A program made the translations under genes and the position numbers. Under the pieces are notes generated by a model. That model saw only the letters and a program-made list of their open reading frames with translations. It was not told where the DNA came from and did not search any database. DNA of 64,000 nt from Acidobacteriota bacterium (GTDB lineage: Bacteria; Acidobacteriota; Terriglobia; Bryobacterales; Bryobacteraceae). Below are positions 57,458 to 64,000 of the stretch, one piece after another (position 1 is the first letter of the stretch; every line of letters begins with the position of its first letter). The stretch is from NCBI GenBank assembly GCA_018268715.1, contig JAFDVZ010000008.1, positions 370,325 through 434,324 on the forward strand, in the 5' to 3' direction.

Positions 57458-57496
57458 CCGGCCGCTGTCCCTCCCCGGACAGCGGCCGGTTTCTTC
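57458..57496 (+). terminator. Strong intrinsic terminator after the receptor gene
   Basis: CCGGCCGCTGTCC (57458-57470) and GGACAGCGGCCGG (57477-57489) form a perfect 13-bp stem with a CTCCCC loop, followed by TTTCTTC. It lies 29 bases after the receptor stop. Confidence 0.93.
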
Positions 57497-57526
57497 ATTG
57501 TGGTAATACACTAGAAAAATCGACGA

Positions 57527-58633
57527 ATGCCGATCGCGTTGTTCATCGCATTATTTCTAGCGGCCGCCGCGCCCCAGAATGCTCTGGACAGCGGGCAGGC
57601 CGCGATGCGCGCCGGCGATCTGGTGCGGGCCGAAGAGCTGTTTCGCCAGTATCTGGCCGAGAATCCGAACTCCGGCGCAGCGCTGTCGAACCTGGGAGCG
57701 CTCCATGCCCGCCGCGGGCAGTACGCGGAAGCTCTATCGTTTTACGAGAAGGCGCTCGCCGCCGATCCCGGGCTGGCCGGCGTGCACTTCAACATGGCCA
57801 TCGCGCTCGGGCAGATGAAGGAACATGCGCGCGCCGCCGAACACCTGCGGACGTTCCTGAAGTCCTATCCGGACGAGCCTCGCGCGCACCAACTGCTGGG
57901 ATTGTGCCTGATCGAAACCGGCGACCTGAAGGGCGCGGTGGCGGAGCTTGAAACGTCCTACCAACTGAATCCGCGCGACGCGAGCATCCTCTATGCGCTG
58001 TCCTATGCCCACGCTCGGGCGGGCGACGATAAACGGGCGGTGGAACTGGCCGGACAGGCCACCGCCAATCCCGTGCAGGCGAAGTTGATCGAAGGGCTGA
58101 TCGAATTCCGCCGCGACCGGTACGCCGAGGCTCGGACCCACTTTGAGGAAGCCCTGGAACTCGATCCGAATCTGGTTCCGGCCCTCGCCGCGCTGGGGCG
58201 CGTGGAGTTGGCCGAACACAACGACGCCGAGTCGATCCGGCTGCTGACGCGGGTCATCGAACTGAATCCGGCCGACGCGGAGTCGACCTACCAGCTCGGC
58301 GTGTTGCATGATCGCAACGGCCGCAGCGAGGAGGGCGTGAAGCTGCTGCGGCGCGCGATCACTCTGCGGGCGAACTACCCGGATCCGCACTACCAGATCG
58401 GACGCATCGCGCTCGAGCACAAGGACTATAAGACGGCGGCGGCGGAACTCGAGGAGGCGCGAAGGCTGTTGCCTGACCAGGAGGCGATCCGGCTGGCGCT
58501 GGGGAGGACCTACCAGGCGCTGGGACGAGAGGCCGAGGCGAAGAAGGAGTTCGCCGAGGTGCGCCGGCTGAAGGCGCTGGTGATCGAGAAGAGCCGCCAG
58601 CGGGTGGAATCAGACTCGCTGATGAAGCCATGA
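57527..58633 (+). CDS. Exported TPR protein
   Basis: A 368-residue protein with a signal peptide (MPIALFIALFLAAAAPQ). About nine TPR units follow (for example AEELFRQYLAENPNSGAALS, YAEALSFYEKALAADPGLAG, RYAEARTHFEEALELDPNLV, YKTAAAELEEARRLLPDQEA). It probably scaffolds protein complexes in the periplasm. Its stop overlaps the start of the following FG-GAP/UnbV gene by 4 bases (ATGA); this TPR-CRTAC pairing, seen in other acidobacteria, suggests a joint role. TAGAAA lies 9 bases before the ATG as a possible -10. Confidence 0.85.
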   Translation: MPIALFIALFLAAAAPQNALDSGQAAMRAGDLVRAEELFRQYLAENPNSGAALSNLGALHARRGQYAEALSFYEKALAADPGLAGVHFNMAIALGQMKEHARAAEHLRTFLKSYPDEPRAHQLLGLCLIETGDLKGAVAELETSYQLNPRDASILYALSYAHARAGDDKRAVELAGQATANPVQAKLIEGLIEFRRDRYAEARTHFEEALELDPNLVPALAALGRVELAEHNDAESIRLLTRVIELNPADAESTYQLGVLHDRNGRSEEGVKLLRRAITLRANYPDPHYQIGRIALEHKDYKTAAAELEEARRLLPDQEAIRLALGRTYQALGREAEAKKEFAEVRRLKALVIEKSRQRVESDSLMKP

Positions 58634-60342
58634 GGCGGCTGTGGCCGGCGCTGGCGGCCTGCTCGGCGATGGCGTTCGGCCAGGGGATGATCAGCCATGG
58701 AGTGAAGCCGGCGGCTCGCGAGAAGGCTTCGGGGCTGCCATGGCGGTCGAAGCTGACCAATATCGCGCGGCAGGCCGGCTTGACCCAGCCTATCGTGTAC
58801 GGCGCCGAACGCGACGTCCAATACCTGGCGGAGACGTCGTCGGGTGGGATCGCGATGGTGGATTACGACGGCGACGGCTGGCCCGATCTCTTCATCGTCA
58901 GCGGCACGCGCTTCGGCGCGGCGCCCGCCGAGGCCACCAATCGCCTGTACCGCAACAATCGCGACGGCACGTTCACCGATGTCACCGAAAAGGCGGGTCT
59001 GCGGCGCACCGGTTGGGGCCAGGGCGTTTCGGTCGGCGATTTCGACAACGACGGACACCTGGATCTGTTTGTAACGTACTGGGGCGAGAACGTTTTGTAC
59101 CGCAACAACGGGAACGGGACGTTCAGCGACGTGACCGCTAAGGTGGGGCTGCGGCCCAAGGCGCCGGAGTATCCCACCTGGTATTCGGGCTCGACGTTCA
59201 TCGACTACGATCGCGACGGGCGTCTGGACCTTTTTGTCGCCACTTATACGGACTACGACCTGCGCCGCACGCCGAAGCCCGGGGCGAATTCGTTTTGTAA
59301 TTGGAAGGGCGTGCCGACGCCTTGCGGTCCGCGAGGGCTGCGTCCGGGCCGGCATTACCTGTATCATCAACGGGCGGACGGGACGTTTGAAGACGTATCG
59401 GAGAAGTCGGGCATCGCGAGCGCGCGCCAGTCGTTCGGATTCACCGCGATCGGCGCGGACCTGGACGACGACGGCTGGCCCGATATCCTGCTGGCCTGCG
59501 ATTCGACGCCCACGCTGTTTTTCCACAACAACCACGATGGGACTTTCACCGAGGAGGGCATCGAGCGCGGGCTGGCTTTGAACGCCGACGGGATGGAGCA
59601 GGCCGGCATGGGCGTGGCGGTGGGGGATTACAACGGCGACGGAGTGCTGGACGTCTTCAAGACGCATTTCGCCGACGACACGCAGGGGTTGTTCCAGGGG
59701 CTCGGGAAGGGGCAGTTCGCTGACGTCGCGATGAAAGCGGGCATCGCGGTGGAGACGCGCTACATCTGCTGGGGCGTCGGGCTACAGGATTTCGACAACG
59801 ACGGCTGGCCGGACCTGCTGATCGTTTCGGGCAACGTGTATCCGGATACGGAGCGAGATTTGCCCGCCTATCCTTATCGTATGTTGCCGATGCTGTTCCG
59901 CAACCTGGGGAACGGCAGGTTCGAGCAACTGTTCGAGGAGGGGGGCCCGGCCATCGGCGAGCGGCACTCGTCGCGGGGGACCGCGTTCGGCGATATCGAC
60001 AATGACGGAGACGTGGACGTCGTGGTGTGGAACCGGAACGAGCCGCCTAGCCTGCTTCGCAATGATGTGACCGGCGGCGGTCATTGGCTGCAATTGGGCC
60101 TGGTGGGCACGAAATCGAACCGCGCGGCGATTGGGGCCAAGGCGACCGTGGAGTTCGACGGGCGCCGGCAATCGCAGGTGGTGCTGAGCCAGTCGAGCTT
60201 CACCTCCGCGAGCGATCTGCGGCTGCACTTCGGGCTCGGCAAGTCGGCGTCGGCAAAAGTCACCGTGCGGTGGCCCTCCGGGGCGACGTCGACGCATCCG
60301 ATCCAGAGCGTGAATCGCGTCGTGGTGCTGACGGAGCCGTAA
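58630..60342 (+). CDS. CRTAC1-like FG-GAP/VCBS repeat protein with ASPIC/UnbV domain
   Basis: A 570-residue exported protein. Several FG-GAP/VCBS repeats with calcium-binding loops are visible (GIAMVDYDGDGWPDLFIVSG, SVGDFDNDGHLDLFVTYWGE, FIDYDRDGRLDLFVATYTDY, GADLDDDGWPDILLACDSTP, GDIDNDGDVDVVVWNRNEPP). They form a seven-bladed propeller. The C-terminal 70 residues are an ASPIC/UnbV domain (GAKATVEFDGRRQSQVVLSQ, LHFGLGKSASAKVTVRWPSG). Such proteins are cell-surface or periplasmic binding proteins of uncertain function. It is translationally coupled to the TPR gene. Confidence 0.88.
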   Translation: MRRLWPALAACSAMAFGQGMISHGVKPAAREKASGLPWRSKLTNIARQAGLTQPIVYGAERDVQYLAETSSGGIAMVDYDGDGWPDLFIVSGTRFGAAPAEATNRLYRNNRDGTFTDVTEKAGLRRTGWGQGVSVGDFDNDGHLDLFVTYWGENVLYRNNGNGTFSDVTAKVGLRPKAPEYPTWYSGSTFIDYDRDGRLDLFVATYTDYDLRRTPKPGANSFCNWKGVPTPCGPRGLRPGRHYLYHQRADGTFEDVSEKSGIASARQSFGFTAIGADLDDDGWPDILLACDSTPTLFFHNNHDGTFTEEGIERGLALNADGMEQAGMGVAVGDYNGDGVLDVFKTHFADDTQGLFQGLGKGQFADVAMKAGIAVETRYICWGVGLQDFDNDGWPDLLIVSGNVYPDTERDLPAYPYRMLPMLFRNLGNGRFEQLFEEGGPAIGERHSSRGTAFGDIDNDGDVDVVVWNRNEPPSLLRNDVTGGGHWLQLGLVGTKSNRAAIGAKATVEFDGRRQSQVVLSQSSFTSASDLRLHFGLGKSASAKVTVRWPSGATSTHPIQSVNRVVVLTEP

Positions 60343-60410
60343 TAATCGGCTGAGAGCTTTCGGGATTTCCTGGCACTGGATTGACGGCGGGTGGTGAACC
60401 GCCTGCACCT

Positions 60411-60854
60411 ATGGTGTGCCCGAGTTGCGGAGGCAATAAATTCCTGACGCGCCCCCTGCGGGGAGGCGACCTTCTGTGGCTGGTGCTGCTGCTGCGGCGG
60501 CCGGTGGAGTGCTATGAGTGCCGGGAGCGGCTCACGGCGCCGGTCTGGTGGAAGGCGCGCCACCATCGCCCCCCGCCTCCTCTCCCCTCGGAACTCCAGG
60601 CGGTGTTCGAACCGCTGCAGCAGAGGACGCCGGCGCCGCCAGCGAAGTGGCCGCCTGCCGCCGCGGCGCCTACGACGGCAGCGCCGCGGGACCAGCCGCC
60701 GACGGCTCGGGGCGAGGCTGCGTCCGACGTTATGGCGCCGCCCGTCGACATGGCGGAGAACGCGCCATGGGAGGAAGAACCCGTCGCCGCCTCCCCGGCG
60801 CCGATGTGCCGCCTGTCGTTCGAGCGAAAGCGCCCCGGACCGCCGGCGGACTGA
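60411..60854 (+). CDS. Small zinc-ribbon protein with proline/alanine-rich tail
   Basis: A 147-residue protein from ATG 60411; an earlier TTG start is possible. Two CXXC pairs at the N-terminus (VCPSCGG and VECYECRERL, about 28 residues apart) suggest a zinc ribbon, with a hydrophobic stretch (LLWLVLLLRR) between them. The rest is low-complexity Pro/Ala/Arg sequence, probably disordered. Function unknown. It lies 68 bases after the CRTAC-like gene and 112 before nadE. Confidence 0.5.
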   Translation: MVCPSCGGNKFLTRPLRGGDLLWLVLLLRRPVECYECRERLTAPVWWKARHHRPPPPLPSELQAVFEPLQQRTPAPPAKWPPAAAAPTTAAPRDQPPTARGEAASDVMAPPVDMAENAPWEEEPVAASPAPMCRLSFERKRPGPPAD

Positions 60855-60966
60855 CGCTTCGACGGTTCCAGCGCGCGTCCGCCTGCGTTTCTGAAACGGC
60901 AAGCACACCGGCGGGTCCAATTGAACCCAGTCCGCCCTCCTGCCCCCGATACAATAGATCTTTGCC

Positions 60967-62616
60967 ATGCGCATCGCCTTGGGCCAAATTAACTCGACCG
61001 TCGGCGACCTCGCGGCGAACACGGACAAAATCATCCGCTACGCCGAGCGCGCCGCAGCAGCCGGAGCCGAGGTCGTCGTCTTCCCTGAACTTGCCCTCAA
61101 CGGATATCCGCCACGCGACCTTGTCGAAAAGCCCGCCTTCGTTGAACGCACACAAACGCAACTGGAGCGCCTGTGTCTGGCGACGGCGTCGCTGAGCATC
61201 ACCGTCGTCTGCGGCTACGTCGGAAGCGCCGACGCCTCCACCGGCAAGCAGGCCACCAATAGCGCCGCCATCATCCAGGGCGGACGGCAGTTGTTCCGCC
61301 AGAACAAGATGCTGCTGCCGACCTACGACGTCTTCGACGAGGCGCGGTACTTCTTCCCCGCGGACCGCCAGCATCTGACCACGATCCGCAACACGCGCAC
61401 GGCGCTCACCATCTGCGAGGACGCCTGGAACGACAAGCAGTACTGGGAGCGGCGGCTTTATCAGCGGGATCCCGTCGAGGAACTGGCGCAGGCCGGCGCG
61501 GGCATCCTCATCAGCATCAACGCCTCGCCGTACCACATGTATAAGCGCGAGATGCGGCGCGACATCTTCAGCGCCACGGCCCGCCGCTACCGCATCCCGC
61601 TGGTGTATGTGAACCAGGTCGGCGGCAACGATCAACTGGTGTTCGACGGCGCAAGCTTCGCGATGAATTCGAAGGGCGACGTGATCGCCTCCGCCAAGTC
61701 CTTCGATGAGGACCTGGTGCTGGTGGACACCGCCACCAATATGGGCGAGCGCCACGACACCTTCCCCGACGAAGAAGAGGCCGTCTATGAGGCGCTGGTG
61801 GTGGGCACGCGCGATTACATCCGCAAGTGCGGATTCTCGAAGGTGCTGATCGGGCTGAGCGGAGGCATCGATTCCTCACTCACGGCGGCGATCGCGGTGG
61901 ACGCCGTCGGTCGCGAGAACGTCACCGGAATCGGCATGCCTGGCCCGTTTTCCTCCGATCACAGCGTCGCCGACGCGCGCCAACTGGCGGAGAATCTCGG
62001 GATACGCTTCGAGATCGCGCCGATTACGACCGGCTGCGCCGCCATCGAGAGCGCGCTCGAACCCCTGTTCCGCGGCCTTCCCAAGGACGTGACCGAGGAG
62101 AACATCCAATCGCGCCTGCGCGGCGTGACGCTGATGGCGCTGTCCAACAAGTGGGGCGCGCTGGTGCTCACCACGGGCAACAAGAGCGAGCTGGCGGTCG
62201 GCTACTGCACGCTGTACGGGGACATGTGCGGCGGACTCGCGGTGATCAGCGACGTTCCGAAGACGCTGGTTTACCGGCTGAGCCGCGTCGCCAACCGCCG
62301 GCGCCAGGGCGCCATCCCCGAGAACGTTTTCACCAAGCCGCCGTCGGCCGAGCTTCGTCCCGATCAGAAGGACACCGACAGCCTGCCCGAATACGACGTC
62401 CTCGACCAGATTCTGAAGGCGTACGTGGAACAGTACGAGTCGCCGCGCAAGATCGCGGCGGATTTGAAGCTGCCGGTCGAACTGGTTCGCGACATCATCA
62501 ATAAGGTGGATCGGAACGAGTACAAGCGGCAGCAGGCCGCTCCCGGGTTAAAAGTCACCACGAAGGCGTTCGGCATTGGACGCCGCTTCCCCATTGCACA
62601 GAGGTTCTCCGAATGA
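60967..62616 (+). CDS. nadE: Glutamine-dependent NAD+ synthetase
   Basis: A 549-residue two-domain enzyme. The N-terminal glutaminase (CN-hydrolase fold) has Glu41 (FPELALNGYPP), Lys114 (RQNKMLLPTY) and Cys150 (TICEDAW). The synthetase domain has the ATP P-loop LSGGIDSSLT (about 297-304) and TTGNKSELAVGYCTLYGDM. It converts nicotinic acid adenine dinucleotide, glutamine and ATP to NAD+ in the cytoplasm. TACAAT lies 11 bases before the ATG. Its stop overlaps the following gene by 4 bases (ATGA). Confidence 0.96.
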   Translation: MRIALGQINSTVGDLAANTDKIIRYAERAAAAGAEVVVFPELALNGYPPRDLVEKPAFVERTQTQLERLCLATASLSITVVCGYVGSADASTGKQATNSAAIIQGGRQLFRQNKMLLPTYDVFDEARYFFPADRQHLTTIRNTRTALTICEDAWNDKQYWERRLYQRDPVEELAQAGAGILISINASPYHMYKREMRRDIFSATARRYRIPLVYVNQVGGNDQLVFDGASFAMNSKGDVIASAKSFDEDLVLVDTATNMGERHDTFPDEEEAVYEALVVGTRDYIRKCGFSKVLIGLSGGIDSSLTAAIAVDAVGRENVTGIGMPGPFSSDHSVADARQLAENLGIRFEIAPITTGCAAIESALEPLFRGLPKDVTEENIQSRLRGVTLMALSNKWGALVLTTGNKSELAVGYCTLYGDMCGGLAVISDVPKTLVYRLSRVANRRRQGAIPENVFTKPPSAELRPDQKDTDSLPEYDVLDQILKAYVEQYESPRKIAADLKLPVELVRDIINKVDRNEYKRQQAAPGLKVTTKAFGIGRRFPIAQRFSE

Positions 62617-64000
62617 AATTCGCCGCCGGGTGCGCCGTGGTTCTGGCGCTGTCTTTGTTTCTGATTTCGCAGCCAGGACCGGGTCCGCGGAGGGTCGGCC
62701 CATTGCCGGACGGACGGTTCCAACTCGTCAATGGTTGGATTCTCCAGCCCGCCGGCAAGCAGATCCCGCTCGATACGCTGCCGATGGCGTCGGCGCTGTC
62801 GCCGGACGGCAAGTATCTGCTGGTGCTCAATGGCGGCTACAAACCGCCGTCGATCTCCGTGGTGAGCGTCGCCGAGGAACGCGAACTCAGCCGCACTCCG
62901 GTGGAGGACGGCTGGCTGGGCCTTACGTTCGCGCCCGGAGGCAAGTTCGTCTACGTGGGCGGCGGGTCGAAGGCCGCCGTTTACGAATTCGCCTTCGCGG
63001 ACGGCAAGCTGACAGCGGGCCGGAAGTTCCAGCTAGTCGGCGAGGCCGAGCGCCAGTGGAACGATTTCACCGGTGACGTCACGGTGTCGCCGGATGGCCG
63101 CCTGATCTACGCCGCGATGCTCTACCGCGATACGATCGCCGTCATCAACCCGCAGAGCGGCCGCGTGATCGAACGCTATAAGACCGGGCGCCGGCCTTAT
63201 CGCATCCTGTTTCATCCCGACGGGAAATCGTATTTCGTCACCAGTTGGGCGGACGGTTCGCTCTATCATCATGAATCGATCAACGGGAACCTGATCCGTC
63301 GCCTGCCGCTCGGCGCGCATCCCACCGACATGGTGTGGAGCGACCGGAAGCCCAAACTCGAAGAGGGCGATGAGGCGCCTGGCTGGGCCGCTCGCATTTT
63401 CGTCACGGCCGCCAACACGAACAGTGTTTATGTCGTCGGAGTCAGCGACTCGAACGAGCTGAGCGTGGTCGAGAATATCAATCTGGCGATGACTCCGAAT
63501 CAGCCGGTGGGGATGAGTCCCACGGCGGCGGCGCTAAGTCCCGATAAGTCGAAGTTATATGTCGCCTGTTCCGATGCGAACGCGATGGCGGTGGCGGATG
63601 TGACCAGCAAGCGGACCTTCATCGAAGGATTCGTTCCGACCGGGTGGTATCCCACGGCCATCCGTCCATTGGCCGACGGGCGGACGATCGTGCTGAACGG
63701 CAGAGGGCTGGGAAGCAAGGCGAATCCGCAAGGGCCCGGCCCATTTCGCAATCCGGCGATGATTCACGAGGGCGCCGCCGCCGTTCAATATGTAGGCAGC
63801 ATCCAGACCGGCACGGCATCGGTGATTCCGCCGTTTACCGATGAACAACTGGCGGAATACACCAAGACGGTGGCCGCCAATTCGCCCTATCGCGACGAGT
63901 TGCTGGTGGACGCCAAAGTCGGCCCGAACACGCCGATTCCGAACCGTCCCGGCGATCCGTCGCCGATCCAGCACGTGTTCTACATCATCAAGGAAAACCG
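62613..64000 (+). CDS. Exported beta-propeller/phosphoesterase-type protein, N-terminal part
   Basis: The frame is open from ATG 62613 to the right edge: 462 codons, 3' end missing. A signal peptide (MKFAAGCAVVLALSLFLIS) is followed by YVTN-like beta-propeller repeats (MASALSPDGKYLLVLNGG, TVSPDGRLIYAAMLYRDTIA, RILFHPDGKSYFVTSWADGS, AALSPDKSKLYVACSDANAM). At the edge IQHVFYIIKEN appears, the usual opening of the acid-phosphatase/phospholipase C-like phosphoesterase domain that follows such propellers. It probably hydrolyses phosphodiesters or sulphate esters outside the cytoplasm, but the active site is outside the window. It is coupled to nadE by an ATGA overlap. Confidence 0.82.
   Translation, partial: MKFAAGCAVVLALSLFLISQPGPGPRRVGPLPDGRFQLVNGWILQPAGKQIPLDTLPMASALSPDGKYLLVLNGGYKPPSISVVSVAEERELSRTPVEDGWLGLTFAPGGKFVYVGGGSKAAVYEFAFADGKLTAGRKFQLVGEAERQWNDFTGDVTVSPDGRLIYAAMLYRDTIAVINPQSGRVIERYKTGRRPYRILFHPDGKSYFVTSWADGSLYHHESINGNLIRRLPLGAHPTDMVWSDRKPKLEEGDEAPGWAARIFVTAANTNSVYVVGVSDSNELSVVENINLAMTPNQPVGMSPTAAALSPDKSKLYVACSDANAMAVADVTSKRTFIEGFVPTGWYPTAIRPLADGRTIVLNGRGLGSKANPQGPGPFRNPAMIHEGAAAVQYVGSIQTGTASVIPPFTDEQLAEYTKTVAANSPYRDELLVDAKVGPNTPIPNRPGDPSPIQHVFYIIKEN

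Noticed and set aside
60518-61195. A 225-codon frame across the zinc-ribbon/nadE gap
   Set aside because: It runs out of frame through the nadE glutaminase domain and is composed mainly of Arg/Ala/Pro.

Overview
The window is GC-rich bacterial chromosome. Its gene content points to an acidobacterium of the Solibacter/Bryobacter kind. The indicators are two long MacB/FtsX-type orphan permeases of the acidobacterial (ADOP) type, one behind a PadR regulator; an Oar-like TonB-dependent receptor with a carboxypeptidase-regulatory N-terminus; a CRTAC1-like FG-GAP/UnbV protein; and secreted Gfo/Idh oxidoreductases and glycosidases. This assignment is an inference; there is no rRNA gene, and I saw no tRNA, insertion sequence, prophage or CRISPR array.

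Layout. 1-2811 (minus): a short unit of a class III aminotransferase, an exported TPR-like protein and a type III polyketide synthase cut by the left edge. 2949-5869 (plus): a ten-haem cytochrome c and an MtrB/PioB-like outer-membrane barrel, a likely electron conduit across the outer membrane. 5916-11701 (plus): secreted carbohydrate-related enzymes plus a beta-decarboxylating dehydrogenase and an aldo/keto reductase. 11703-18593 (minus): GH36 alpha-galactosidase, Gfo/Idh oxidoreductase, orphan permease and SDR dehydrogenase. 18647-22852: a second Gfo/Idh protein, 4-alpha-glucanotransferase (minus) and a solitary nuoB.

22981-40899 is a large flagellar locus. flaG-fliS (plus) converge on flgF-flgG-flgA-flgH-flgI-flgJ-flgM (minus; rod, L and P rings, anti-sigma-28). 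A divergent plus-strand operon carries fliK-flgD-flgE-fliN-fliO-fliP-fliQ-fliR-flhB-flhA-flhF-fliA, a second FliN-type gene and a SwrB-like membrane protein. It builds rod, hook and export gate. Genes for flagellin, basal-body MS and C ring, stator and FlhG are not in the window.

40889-44490 (minus): an ECF sigma factor, a zinc-finger anti-sigma protein with HEAT repeats, a DUF4097-like beta-repeat protein and a double-PDZ protein, tightly packed as an envelope-stress type operon. 44598-48151 (minus): a PadR repressor and a prefix-domain permease, separated by three tandem copies of a roughly 190-bp unit. Each copy is a complete small ORF that fuses the permease N-terminus to the PadR C-terminus, and all are joined by ATGA stop/start overlaps. 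This is the most unusual structure in the window. 48297-64000: a seven-PAS hybrid histidine kinase, an exported PaiB-like flavin-fold protein, a TonB-C-like lipoprotein, the TonB-dependent receptor with a strong terminator, a TPR/CRTAC pair, a zinc-ribbon protein, NAD synthetase and a beta-propeller/phosphoesterase protein cut by the right edge.

Across the window several genes have a -10 box exactly 6-7 bases before the start codon and no ribosome-binding site, which suggests leaderless transcripts are common in this genome.
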